A stretch of 64,000 bases of DNA from Bernardetia sp042180575 (GTDB taxonomy: Bacteria > Bacteroidota > Bacteroidia > Cytophagales > Bernardetiaceae), in the NCBI RefSeq assembly GCF_042180575.1, contig NZ_CP170094.1, positions 4,154,001 through 4,218,000 of the forward strand, read 5' to 3'. A program made the position numbers and the translations under genes. The notes below the pieces were generated by a model that worked only from the letters and a program-made list of their open reading frames with translations, was not told the origin of the DNA and searched no databases. Below, one piece after another: positions 34,268 to 43,448 of this stretch. Within the stretch, counting starts at the first letter, position 1. Each line of letters starts with the position of its first letter.

Positions 34268-35899
34268 CTAATACATGTACCAATTTCCATCGTGATAATA
34301 ACGATACAAAACAGGGTTATGAATAGTGTTTATTTCTAACTGTTTTACCTCTTCGCCATTTGTTTTCCATTTTTTACCAAACGAGGTAATTTGTAACATG
34401 GCATCATGATTAAGCCATTTTGTTTGTATATTTTTTATTTGAAGGCTTTGCATGGCTTTTTTAAGGTCTTGACTTTTGAGGTTTTTATTTCCAACTACCC
34501 AGCCCCATTCTCCCATTGTTAGCACTTGATTGTGCATAGGAAGAGTTTCGAATCCTGCTGCTTGCATTGTTTTGTCGATACAATCAAAAGCCTTTGCTGC
34601 ATAATAAGGACTTCCTGCTTGAGTAACAATAATTCCTTGTGGTCGCAAATGTTGATAACAAAGTTGATAAAACTCTAAGGTATAAAGACGATTTACTTCA
34701 ATCGTTTTGGGGTCTGGAAAATCTACAATCATGACATCATAAAAAACCATACTATCAGCCAAAAATGTAAAGGCATCATTATTATAGATTTTTACACGCT
34801 CATTATTCAATGAATTTTTGTTTACTTTCTTAACAATAGGATTTTCTTTTCCTAATTTTGTCATCGAAGGGTCTAAATCTACAAGTGTAATGCTATTGAT
34901 AGTTGAATATTTCAAAACTTCTCTTGCAGCACAACCATCTCCACCTCCTAGAATCAAAACATCAATTTTACCTTCTTTTCTATATCCTGTATTATTTTGA
35001 GTTTCTGATTGTGTAGCAAGTTGCATAACTGGGTGTACAAGTGGTTCGTGATAAAGCCATTCATCAAAAGTACTAAATTGAAGATGAGAATTGAGGTACA
35101 ACCAATAATCGTTTTTGTATTGTGTCATGACTATTTTTTGGTAGCGACTTTGCTCTTCAAAAACAATTTTGTCTTTATAGCGTTTTTGTTCGCCATAACG
35201 AACAACAGGTTTTGCACTTATGAGTCCAAAAATAATAACCCCTAAAACAGCTAAACTAATTCCCTTCAAGTTTGCTTGCCAATTTCCTGCAAAAAGAGGT
35301 TTTAACGTAAAAAGAACCAAAACACCAACTAAAAAATTAATTATTCCAAGAATAAAAGGAGTATAAGTCAGACCAATAAAAGGCAGTCCAATAAAAGCAA
35401 AAAATACACCTCCGAGCAAAGAACCATAATAATCCTTTTCCATGACAGAGGAGATATTAAAACGCAACTCTTCATAGTTTTCATTAATACGAGTAACAAG
35501 AGGAATTTCAAAACCAATCAAAAGACCAATTAGAATACTTAATGTGTAAATTACAATACCTATCCACTCACTTATTGAAGCAATTCCGTAGGTCAGAAGT
35601 GAACAAAAAGAAACAAGGACAGATAAAATAAGCTCACAGGCAATAAAAAGCTCAATAAGGTTTTTCTTAAAAAACTGACTCAAACGACTACCCAAACCCA
35701 TCGAGAAAAGCATTACCGAAACAATAAGTGTAAATTGTTTGACAGAATCACCTAGAAAATAAGTAGCTAAAGTAGAAAGAATATATTCAGCTACAATCCC
35801 TGAAAGCCCTGTGGCAAAGAGAGCGACTTTAAGTGTACGAGAAGGAGTCCAAAAAGAATTAAATGAAAGAAAGGGAGAACGAGGTTTATTTTTATCCAT
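34268..35899 (-). CDS. Polyamine aminopropyltransferase with N-terminal membrane domain
   Basis: 543 aa. The first 230 residues hold about seven membrane helices with a SLGSRLSQF-type loop. The rest is a spermidine-synthase Rossmann domain: DVLILGGGDGCAAREVLKY (about 310-328), SITLVDLDPSMTKLG, YDVMIVDFPDPKT (the catalytic Asp region) and GIIVTQAGSPYYAAKAF. It should move an aminopropyl group from decarboxylated SAM to a polyamine acceptor at the membrane. Fusion with an integral-membrane domain is known in several bacterial lineages. No speD-like gene is adjacent. First gene of a probable pair with the phosphatase. Confidence 0.92.
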   Translation of the reverse strand: MDKNKPRSPFLSFNSFWTPSRTLKVALFATGLSGIVAEYILSTLATYFLGDSVKQFTLIVSVMLFSMGLGSRLSQFFKKNLIELFIACELILSVLVSFCSLLTYGIASISEWIGIVIYTLSILIGLLIGFEIPLVTRINENYEELRFNISSVMEKDYYGSLLGGVFFAFIGLPFIGLTYTPFILGIINFLVGVLVLFTLKPLFAGNWQANLKGISLAVLGVIIFGLISAKPVVRYGEQKRYKDKIVFEEQSRYQKIVMTQYKNDYWLYLNSHLQFSTFDEWLYHEPLVHPVMQLATQSETQNNTGYRKEGKIDVLILGGGDGCAAREVLKYSTINSITLVDLDPSMTKLGKENPIVKKVNKNSLNNERVKIYNNDAFTFLADSMVFYDVMIVDFPDPKTIEVNRLYTLEFYQLCYQHLRPQGIIVTQAGSPYYAAKAFDCIDKTMQAAGFETLPMHNQVLTMGEWGWVVGNKNLKSQDLKKAMQSLQIKNIQTKWLNHDAMLQITSFGKKWKTNGEEVKQLEINTIHNPVLYRYYHDGNWYMY

Positions 35900-36233
35900 T
35901 AGGAATGATGAATGTTATATAAATTACAAAATTGCTCAAAGGTCTGAAAAATAAATTAGTTTCTAAAAACTTAAATAATAATTTCCTTTGATTGTGAAAT
36001 GTTAATTTTTCAGAAAAAACCATAAGAGTTAAATTCAATATTGAAAAAATTCAATATTTATTCTTTTTCAAGGTATAAAGTTAATATATTTGTAAAGTGG
36101 GCTATTTTACCTCAAACATAGAACTGTATCATGCAATTTAGTTTTACAACTAAATAAACCACTACATTCAATTATCAGGATATTAAATATACTGCTCTTC
36201 TATTTATTAACTTCAAATTAACTAAAAACCATA
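35900..36233. other. Intergenic region, 334 bp, between divergent genes
   Basis: A hairpin of AATATTG and CAATATT lies near 36040-36063, and a -7-like TATATTTG at 36085-36092 could serve the downstream protease gene, though no TTG is found at -33. The leader would be about 135 nt. Nothing else is visible. Confidence 0.45.
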
Positions 36234-39227
36234 ATGCATAATAAGATTAATACTTATCTAAGTGCATTTTGCTTGGTAGGTTTATTTATGTTCTCCCTGA
36301 ACGTATTTACCAACATAGCAGAAGCACAAACACAATTTTCAAAAAAATCAAATTACAAACTTCCAAAAGGTATCACTACAGATGATATCGAAGCAGGTCG
36401 TGTTTGGTTTACACTCAAGCCAGAATATAGAAATGCTTTTCAGAGTAGTAATGCTCTTTCTAGGCTTATTAGTCAGCGTTCAAGCACACCAATAAACCAG
36501 CCTTTTCCTCAAACTGAAGCAAGAAAGCAGTTTAGAAAAACAAAGAAAGATAAAAATATTTCAGGTGTAGATTTGTCATTGATTTATAAAGTCAGTTTAC
36601 AAGAAAATGTAAGCATCTTTCAAATGATTGATGAGTTGATGGCAACAGGAATGGTTGCAATAGCAGAACCTGTACCTGCCAATAAAATGTATTACACACC
36701 AAATGATACAGAAATTTCAAGACAAAATTACCTTACTACTATCAAAGCCTTCGAAGCATGGGAAATCTCAAAGGGAGATTCTACTGTTTTGGTAGGTATT
36801 GTAGATTCAGGTTTTGATTTTAATCATCCAGATTTAATAGATAAAGTATATTACAATCAAAATGACCCTATTGATGGTGTTGATAATGATAATGATGGAT
36901 ACATTGATAATCACTACGGTTGGGATTTTGCTGGAGAAACTATTCCTGATGATTTTCAATTAGTACAAGACAATAATCCTCAGTTACCAACAGCAGGAAT
37001 TGACCACGGTATTTCGGTAGCAGGTTGTGCAGCAGCTTCTACAGATAATGACTTAGGTATTGCTGGTACTGGTTTTAATGTAAAATTAGTAAATACAAAA
37101 CACTCTGCAGATGACTCACCAGGAAGTTTGAGTATCGTAGATGGGTATTCAGGAATTGTATTTATGGCTGAAACAGGTGTAAAAATCATTAACTGTTCTT
37201 GGGGAGGTTCTTTTCCAAGCCAAATAGGAAGAGATATTGTAAAGCGAGTAATTGATGACTTTGGTTGTTTGGTAATTGTAGCAGCAGGAAATGATGGGCA
37301 AAATTTGGCTCAATTTCCAGCTAGTTATGAGGGTGTAATGTCAGTTGCTTCAAGTACTTCAATTGATGCTGCTTCAGGGTTTACAAATTATGATTATAGT
37401 GTTGATATTATTGCACCAGGTTCTGGTATTTATACTACTGTACATAATACAGCTAGTGGTGGACAATATGAAAGCACTTCGGGTACTTCTTTTGCTTCAC
37501 CGATTGTAGCAGGTGCAGCAGCTCTTACTTGGTCATACCGTCCAGAACTTACTCCAATTCAAGTTGGAGAACTTTTACGTATTACAGCTGATCCTATTGA
37601 GGGTGCTTTAGCTCCAAAATATGCAGGAAAAGTTGGACATGGGCGTTTGAATATGGAACGTGCACTTACTGAGTTTCCTGTTTCCGTTCGCATGACAAAA
37701 TTTGAGTTTGTAAGTGCTGCTGATGGTGGTATTCCTTATGCAGGAGATGATGCATTCTTTAATGCTGAATTTGTTAGTTATTTAGCTCCTAGTGAATCAG
37801 GTTTTCAAATTAAAGTAGAAACGATTGATAATAGTTTATCTGTTAATGGTAATGATGTTATTTTTGAAGGAGTAATGAATACAAACCAAACAGTTACTAG
37901 CGAGAATCAAATTAGACTACAAATAAATCCTGATTTAGAAAACTTTGGAGTTGTTACATTACGTATTACTTATACACAAGATGGCTATCAAACCCAAGAA
38001 TTTGCTTCAGTTTCTGTAAACCCTACTTTTCTTATTATTGAGAAAAATGATATAAGAACTTCTATGGATAGTAGAGGAACGGTTGGAAGACATGACGAAT
38101 CAACTATTGGAGAAGGATTTATATATAATGGAGTCCAAACACTTTATGAGTTAGGATTAATGTTTACTTCTTCTGGAAACAAATTATCAAATGCAGTTCG
38201 TTCTACAAATGGAAATTACAATGATGATTTCAGAATTATTACACCTATTGCTGTGATTCCAGCAGAAGAAGATGAGCCTACAAAACAACTATGGCAAACA
38301 AAATTCAATGATGATGGTGCAGTAAGTACAAAACTTTCTGTAAATACAACACAGACAATACAAGTTTGGACAGATGAAGGTGCAGAAGATTTTGTAATCG
38401 TAGAATACGTTTTTGAAAACACAAAAAATCAAGATATTACAGATTTTTATGCAGGTCTGTATGGAGATTGGGATATTGGTGATGAGTCAGGCGATAATGA
38501 GGTACAATGGAAAGATGATTTGAATGCTGCTATTATAACATCAAAAGTAAATGGGATGCCTAGTATTGGAGTTACTCTTGTAGATTTATTTATTGACAAA
38601 ATAACACATTCATTAATATCTAATGATGAAACATTTTCAGGAACTCCCTATGGTGTGTATGATGGATTTACAGACACAGAAAAAATACAAGCACTTAAAG
38701 GTGATGATGTTCAGACAATTGGTTTACTTGAAGGAACTGATGTAAGCGCAACTGTTTCGGCAGGTCCTTATACTATCCCAGCAGGAGAAAAAATTGTAAT
38801 TGCATTTATATTAGCAGCAGGAAATGATGAAGCAACTATTGAATCAGCATTTACAAAAGCAAATGAACTATATACTCCTTCAATTCAAGTAAATGATGAC
38901 GACGACGATGACGACGACGATGATGACGATGATGATGACGACGACGATGATGATATAACAGGAATTGAATATGAAAATGAGCTTGCAAAAGCAATTCGTG
39001 TATTCCCTAACCCTACATCTAATGAAGTAAATATTGATATTAGTGCTTTAAATAGCAATGAGCCTATTGAATTTACGGTACTCAATATCTTAGGACAACA
39101 AATTCTTAAAACTACACTTACTCAAGGGCAAACTACGCTTAAAGTAGATACGCTTCCAGCAGGACAGTATATTTTGAGATTTAATAATGGAAAAACAGTA
39201 GGAACAAAAACGCTAATCATTAAATAA
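36234..39227 (+). CDS. T9SS-secreted subtilisin-like serine protease
   Basis: 997 aa. Signal peptide (cut near AEAQT), then a propeptide to about 160, an S8 catalytic domain (about 175-490) with the triad Asp191 (IVDSGFDF), His258 (GIDHGISVAG) and Ser419 (SGTSFASP), a long C-terminal region, a run of 20 Asp (residues about 888-907) and a T9SS type A sorting domain (VFPNPTSNEVNIDIS ... GQYILRFNNGKTVGTKTLIIK). An inserted DGVDNDNDGYIDNHYGWDF loop looks like a calcium site. It should be exported and released or anchored at the cell surface. Confidence 0.93.
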   Translation: MHNKINTYLSAFCLVGLFMFSLNVFTNIAEAQTQFSKKSNYKLPKGITTDDIEAGRVWFTLKPEYRNAFQSSNALSRLISQRSSTPINQPFPQTEARKQFRKTKKDKNISGVDLSLIYKVSLQENVSIFQMIDELMATGMVAIAEPVPANKMYYTPNDTEISRQNYLTTIKAFEAWEISKGDSTVLVGIVDSGFDFNHPDLIDKVYYNQNDPIDGVDNDNDGYIDNHYGWDFAGETIPDDFQLVQDNNPQLPTAGIDHGISVAGCAAASTDNDLGIAGTGFNVKLVNTKHSADDSPGSLSIVDGYSGIVFMAETGVKIINCSWGGSFPSQIGRDIVKRVIDDFGCLVIVAAGNDGQNLAQFPASYEGVMSVASSTSIDAASGFTNYDYSVDIIAPGSGIYTTVHNTASGGQYESTSGTSFASPIVAGAAALTWSYRPELTPIQVGELLRITADPIEGALAPKYAGKVGHGRLNMERALTEFPVSVRMTKFEFVSAADGGIPYAGDDAFFNAEFVSYLAPSESGFQIKVETIDNSLSVNGNDVIFEGVMNTNQTVTSENQIRLQINPDLENFGVVTLRITYTQDGYQTQEFASVSVNPTFLIIEKNDIRTSMDSRGTVGRHDESTIGEGFIYNGVQTLYELGLMFTSSGNKLSNAVRSTNGNYNDDFRIITPIAVIPAEEDEPTKQLWQTKFNDDGAVSTKLSVNTTQTIQVWTDEGAEDFVIVEYVFENTKNQDITDFYAGLYGDWDIGDESGDNEVQWKDDLNAAIITSKVNGMPSIGVTLVDLFIDKITHSLISNDETFSGTPYGVYDGFTDTEKIQALKGDDVQTIGLLEGTDVSATVSAGPYTIPAGEKIVIAFILAAGNDEATIESAFTKANELYTPSIQVNDDDDDDDDDDDDDDDDDDDDITGIEYENELAKAIRVFPNPTSNEVNIDISALNSNEPIEFTVLNILGQQILKTTLTQGQTTLKVDTLPAGQYILRFNNGKTVGTKTLIIK
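38895..38954 (+). repeat. Asp20 codon tract
   Basis: Twenty consecutive GAT/GAC codons in mixed order encode an unbroken Asp run between the protease body and the sorting domain. The mixed codons argue against recent triplet slippage. Confidence 0.85.
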
Positions 39228-39260
39228 TTAGTCTTTTTAGATTCTATTTATAAATAATTA

Positions 39261-39298
39261 AAAATGTCTTATTCTTATAGAATAGGACATTTTTTTTG
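39261..39298 (+). terminator. Terminator of the protease gene
   Basis: TGTCTTATTCT and AGAATAGGACA pair (one T-G) around a 3-nt loop, followed by eight T. Confidence 0.8.
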
Positions 39299-39423
39299 AA
39301 TTTATATTTTTTATACTCTTACAGATATTAATATGCAATTTTCAAAAATGAAACAAAAATAGCTTAAAAACGTTCTTATTACTGAATCATTTTTTTTATT
39401 CAAATTTTTTAAACTTTATTTTT

Positions 39424-40083
39424 ATGAACACATTCAGCAAATCACCCTCTAAACTTTTCTTTGCCCTTATTCTTGTGGCAACTATTACATTATCTATTAG
39501 CTTCTCTTCTTATGCACAATCTACTACTTCCTTGGGTCTAAAAGGTGGTGTAAATATAGCCAACTTTAGAGGTGAAGATGTGGAAGATTTTGATAGTAGA
39601 ACAGCATTTAATCTTGGTTTAGTCCTTAATTATAGCGTTGCAGAAAAAGCAGGGATTTCTTTAGAAGCAGACTATGCTTCAATGGGAGCAAAATATGATG
39701 GTAGTATTTTAGGAGTTAATACAGGAGAGTACACAACAAAATTAGATTATTTAAGAACAACACTTCTTTTCAATTATTACATGGGAACTAGCGAAATGGA
39801 TATTCGCCCAGAATTATTTGCAGGACCTTATCTTGGTTTTTTATTAAATGGTCAAAGTAAGTTTGAAGACGGAGATTATAATGATGTAAAAGACAACTAT
39901 AAAAGTACAGATTTTGGTGCTGCATTTGGTGCAGGGCTTCATTTGAGAGTAGGAGAAAGAATGTGGTTAGTACCTGATGTACGTTATAACTTAGGTCTTT
40001 CAAATATTTTTGATGCTGGAAATATAGAAGGTCGTAATGGTGTGTTATCTGTAAATTTAGGTCTTACTTTCCCTTTAAACTAA
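39424..40083 (+). CDS. PorT-family outer-membrane beta-barrel protein
   Basis: 219 aa with a signal peptide (cut near SYAQST). TSLGLKGGVNIANFRGEDVEDF opens the mature chain, the classic start of the PorT-like outer-membrane beta-barrel domain (OMP_b-brl_2), and the strands continue to SVNLGLTFPLN. Such proteins are eight-stranded barrels of unknown function. Although PorT itself is needed for T9SS secretion, this paralog family is large and the link to the adjacent T9SS cargo is only suggestive. Confidence 0.82.
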   Translation: MNTFSKSPSKLFFALILVATITLSISFSSYAQSTTSLGLKGGVNIANFRGEDVEDFDSRTAFNLGLVLNYSVAEKAGISLEADYASMGAKYDGSILGVNTGEYTTKLDYLRTTLLFNYYMGTSEMDIRPELFAGPYLGFLLNGQSKFEDGDYNDVKDNYKSTDFGAAFGAGLHLRVGERMWLVPDVRYNLGLSNIFDAGNIEGRNGVLSVNLGLTFPLN

Positions 40084-40125
40084 GTCATTTAATTTAAGGA
40101 ATTAGAAAAACTATTTTCAAAATGC

Positions 40126-40164
40126 TTCAAAATTATATTAATATAATTTTGAAACATTTTTTTT
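40126..40164 (+). terminator. Terminator of the beta-barrel gene
   Basis: A perfect 28-bp palindrome centred at 40139/40140 (TTCAAAATTATATT and its complement), then CATTTTTTTT. Confidence 0.8.
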
Positions 40165-40291
40165 ATAAGAAAGAAATATATATCCTCAAAATTGAATTTT
40201 TCTAATTCTAATTATACTTTACCTCTGCTCTACAAAACTAACTTTATTTTGTGGGCATTACTGATACAATTATTGGTGTAATTCAAAATGT

Positions 40292-41236
40292 CTAGACTTT
40301 TGGTAAAAATACTTCTGCCATCATACATCTAGCACTTCCACCACCTAGGGCTTCAATAGTATCTAATGAGCTACTCAAAATTTCACAGTATTTTTCAATT
40401 TGCTCTTTCTGATTATCATTTAATGATTGATGGGCTGCTGCTGACATCACTAAATAAGGTTTTCCATCTGTTCCGTTTACCTGTAACATATTACCTGCAA
40501 AGTGATGTTTTTGGTCTTCACTGATTTCGATTATTTCTTTTCCTGTGTTTTCCAAATTCTCAATTACAGTTTTTCTTTCTAGTTTGTCATCGATAGATGC
40601 AGTACATAAAATTGCTATTTTATCTGCTACACACATCATTACATTGGTATGATAGATAGGCAATCTTTTTCCATCTACGGTTTGATTAGCCGTAAACTTG
40701 ACAGCTTTATAACCAAATTTATCACAAAAATCAGCCAAAACTTTTTCATCTGTTCGGATAGAAATTGCAGCATAAACAATTTTATTAGGTCTGTCTAAAA
40801 TCATACTTCCTGTACCTTCCAAAAAATGCTCGTCTTTTTCGTGGCTTGAAAAATCAATAACTTCACTAATTTTTAATCCTTCGGTAGTTTGTAATTTCTC
40901 TAAAATATCTGCTCGTCTTTCTAGTCTTCTGTTTTCTGCAAACATAGGATATAAACCGACTTTCCCATCCGAATGAAAGGAAACCCAATTATTTGGAAAA
41001 ATAGAATCAGGTGTGCTTGGCTCAGGTGTATCTTCTATTACAATGACATTTATTGTCTTACTTCTTAATTTTTCTACAAAATCACTAAATTCTTTAGCTG
41101 CTTTTAATTGAATTTCAGATGCACTCAATCCTTCTATGGCAGTTTGATAATAATTATTTACTGCTGTTTGTTCATTGAATCTAAATTGAACAGGACGAAT
41201 CATCATTAGTGTAGAGGTGCTTTGTTGGTTTGTCAT
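40292..41236 (-). CDS. ctlX: Citrulline utilization hydrolase CtlX-type (arginine deiminase superfamily)
   Basis: 314 aa of the amidinotransferase/guanidine-modifying superfamily. The start TLMMIRPVQFRFNEQTAVNNYYQ is typical of CtlX. Later motifs are IFPNNWVSFHSDG, YPMFAENRR, LEGTGSMILD, ALGGGSARCMMAEVFLP with the nucleophile Cys304, and IYHTNVMM with the catalytic His. CtlX-type enzymes open the ureido group of citrulline to ornithine. The gene lies 36 bp after an amidinotransferase-like gene, forming a pair. Confidence 0.85.
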   Translation of the reverse strand: MTNQQSTSTLMMIRPVQFRFNEQTAVNNYYQTAIEGLSASEIQLKAAKEFSDFVEKLRSKTINVIVIEDTPEPSTPDSIFPNNWVSFHSDGKVGLYPMFAENRRLERRADILEKLQTTEGLKISEVIDFSSHEKDEHFLEGTGSMILDRPNKIVYAAISIRTDEKVLADFCDKFGYKAVKFTANQTVDGKRLPIYHTNVMMCVADKIAILCTASIDDKLERKTVIENLENTGKEIIEISEDQKHHFAGNMLQVNGTDGKPYLVMSAAAHQSLNDNQKEQIEKYCEILSSSLDTIEALGGGSARCMMAEVFLPKV

Positions 41237-41272
41237 CTGATTATTTTTTACGGATTTTATGAGGTAATAATT

Positions 41273-42190
41273 TTATTTGGCTCTTTCTAATGGTAAAGTT
41301 GAGCATCTTAACAATCCTTCCATCTTGGAAATTTCGGAATACGGAACTTTCTCTACTATAAATCCTTTGTCTTCTAAAATAGTAGCTAGACGAGTGAAGT
41401 TTTTCTCCAAAACTACTACTTTCGGACTAATAGAAAAAACATTTGAATTCATTTCATACATCTCATCTCGGCTAATATGAATTAAATTCTCTTCTCCAAA
41501 ATATGCTTTCAAGTAATTATAATCTTCTTCAAATTTAAATCCTTCTTTATAAATAATTGCTTGATTATCTCCAATAGGCTGAAAACAACAATCTAAATGC
41601 AAAGCATTGTCTTTGGCTACTTTATCTGATTTGTTGAGTTGAAATCCTTTTACAGTTTTATTAGGAAATTCGGTAGCTAAAAAATCTAAACCTGCTTTGT
41701 TGGTTCTGGCAACTACGTATTTGTCAAAGTCTTCTTTTTCTGAATAACCCACAAAAATATGGTCTTTCCAAGGCATCACATCTCCTCCTTCAATTCTTAC
41801 ACCTTCGGGAACTGAAATAATATGTGTAGGCTTAATTTTATCTAAAATATACTGAATTCCTTTTATTTCTTCTTTTCTGTCTTTAAGAATTGTTGGTTTT
41901 ATGAATTTATCTTCAATTACAAAACCAATATCTCTAGCAAAAATTTGGTTATAATCTTCAATAATTTCTGGGCGATATACTTTTACATTATATTTTTCTA
42001 AAATAGTTACAAATGCTTTTATTTCAGCTACCATATCCTCCTCTTTGGGGTAAGTACCAGCAACAATATGTTCTTTTGACTTTGGGTCATAAGCTTCATC
42101 AAAATGAGGAGTACGCCCAACACCCCTAGCAGCTCCTAAAATTACAGCTTTTAGAGGGGAGGTCTCATCATTTACAAATAAGTTTATCAT
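41273..42190 (-). CDS. Amidinotransferase / dimethylarginine dimethylaminohydrolase-like protein
   Basis: 305 aa of the same superfamily as its neighbour. Visible are FARDIGFVIEDKF, VRIEGGDVMPWKDHIFVGYS, DNALHLDCCFQPIG (His) and LRCSTLPLER (nucleophile Cys296), the order expected for DDAH and amidinotransferase enzymes. Substrate could be arginine, methylarginine or a related guanidine. Upstream of and probably co-transcribed with ctlX, which suggests an arginine to citrulline to ornithine route. The catalytic residues are intact. Confidence 0.82.
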   Translation of the reverse strand: MINLFVNDETSPLKAVILGAARGVGRTPHFDEAYDPKSKEHIVAGTYPKEEDMVAEIKAFVTILEKYNVKVYRPEIIEDYNQIFARDIGFVIEDKFIKPTILKDRKEEIKGIQYILDKIKPTHIISVPEGVRIEGGDVMPWKDHIFVGYSEKEDFDKYVVARTNKAGLDFLATEFPNKTVKGFQLNKSDKVAKDNALHLDCCFQPIGDNQAIIYKEGFKFEEDYNYLKAYFGEENLIHISRDEMYEMNSNVFSISPKVVVLEKNFTRLATILEDKGFIVEKVPYSEISKMEGLLRCSTLPLERAK

Positions 42191-42359
42191 GGATTGAATT
42201 TTTTAATAGAAAAATCTGAATCTTTTTGTTAAAATTTTATTTTACAAAGATTGCAAATTTAATTCAATATTGCATTTCAATGCCCTATTAATACTTCATT
42301 TGATGAATTATACACTGTTAAAATAAATATTGAGTTCTGTATATTTCATGTTTTTTTCT

Positions 42360-42707
42360 TCAAAAATGGTGGCAGAATTCCTTTTCCATTAAATCAGAAT
42401 CTAAAACCCTAAATACTATTTGGAAATCACTATTATCCATTCCTGTAATATATCCTTGTCCTTTTATTACTTCTTGTTTAGAATTATATATTTTTAGTTG
42501 TGGAATAATTCTCGTTGTTAATAATTTATCATCTGGGTAATCAGTAGCTAGTTCAATATTAAAATCTTGACAAAATGACTTGAAAAATGAGTAAGGAGAA
42601 AGAATATTTTCAAAGTTTATTTCTCCATAAACCATTCCCATAGAAACATCAGCATATTCTAATTTAGTCGTGCCGATTAGCTTGTCCTTTAATTTTATAG
42701 AATACAT
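42360..42707 (-). CDS. Hypothetical protein
   Basis: 115 aa from the ATG at 42707 (MYSIKLKDKLIGTTKLEYAD); an upstream TTG at 42722 in the same frame is less likely. No signal peptide. A strand-rich N-terminus and C-terminal EFCHHF. Small soluble proteins of this look are widespread but uncharacterised. It is head to head with the next gene, only 23 bp from its start codon. Confidence 0.6.
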   Translation of the reverse strand: MYSIKLKDKLIGTTKLEYADVSMGMVYGEINFENILSPYSFFKSFCQDFNIELATDYPDDKLLTTRIIPQLKIYNSKQEVIKGQGYITGMDNSDFQIVFRVLDSDLMEKEFCHHF

Positions 42708-42730
42708 TTTTGTAGAAAACAATAATAAAC

Positions 42731-43204
42731 ATGAATCTAAATAACCTTACAAATTTAATCAATAAACTCACAGAATTTGGAACAAGCCCAAAAGTAGAAT
42801 ATGAAGATAAAATTCTTGAACTCAAAATATTATTAGTAGAAATTTATGCTCATTTTCTAAATAGTGATTCTTCTCAATTAGAAGATGATAAAAAAGATGA
42901 TGATGAAATTGACCCACCTAATTTTGATTATAACGAAACAAGAAAAATTGTAGAAAGTAACTTTCCAGATTTGGGTTGGTATAGCACTACCCTAGAAATA
43001 AATGAAACGTGGAAAGAAAGTAATTTAGCAATAGGAGATGCTATTGATGATTTGACAGATATAATTAATGATTTATTAGAAATAAAATGGCGTTTTGAAA
43101 ATACAACTGAAAAAAAAGCTCTGTGGTATTTTGAATTACTGATGCGTATTCATTCTGAACAGCATTTGGTGGATTTGCTTAAATATTTGAAGGATAGAGA
43201 GTGA
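42731..43204 (+). CDS. DUF5063-like protein
   Basis: 157 aa, acidic and all-helical: LTNLINKLTEFG, YEDKILELKILLVEIYAHFL, an acidic loop, YSTTLEINETWKESNLAIGDAIDDLTDIINDLLEIKWRFE and a last helix WYFELLMRIHSEQHLVDLLKYLKDRE. The order of helices and the GDAIDDLTDI motif fit DUF5063, a family of unknown function. No signal peptide. Confidence 0.6.
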   Translation: MNLNNLTNLINKLTEFGTSPKVEYEDKILELKILLVEIYAHFLNSDSSQLEDDKKDDDEIDPPNFDYNETRKIVESNFPDLGWYSTTLEINETWKESNLAIGDAIDDLTDIINDLLEIKWRFENTTEKKALWYFELLMRIHSEQHLVDLLKYLKDRE

Positions 43205-43261
43205 TTTAATTAGAAATTATACCAAAATAAAAGTTATTTTTCCATTTACGTATTTCTCGTT

Positions 43262-43276
43262 CAAGCATTTTGCTTG
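43262..43276. repeat. CAAGCA hairpin
   Basis: CAAGCA-TTT-TGCTTG, a 6-bp perfect stem, 25 bp upstream of another hairpin repeat. Confidence 0.5.
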
Positions 43277-43300
43277 GACGCTCTTTTTTGTCAGCATATG

Positions 43301-43342
43301 CTGACAGAATAGGTAGACACAAGATAGAATCTTGCGCCAGTA
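43301..43342. repeat. Hairpin plus TAGACACAAG tail, copy 2
   Basis: TGTCAGC-AT-ATGCTGACA-type hairpin, then GAATAGGTAGACACAAGATAGA. Within the tail, CAAGAT-AGA-ATCTTG can fold as well. The tail matches the copy at 32590, but the stem is different. Confidence 0.6.
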
Positions 43343-43448
43343 AAAGGGTAATTCAATATTTATATTATAATAGTTCTTCAAGAATTGCATTTTGTATTAT
43401 CCTGTATTTCATCATATAAATCATAAAAATCACTCGCTAATTAATTAT

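Noticed and set aside
38885..39085. Minus-strand frame with a poly-Ser run
   Set aside because: It is the antisense reading of the Asp20 tract inside the protease gene.
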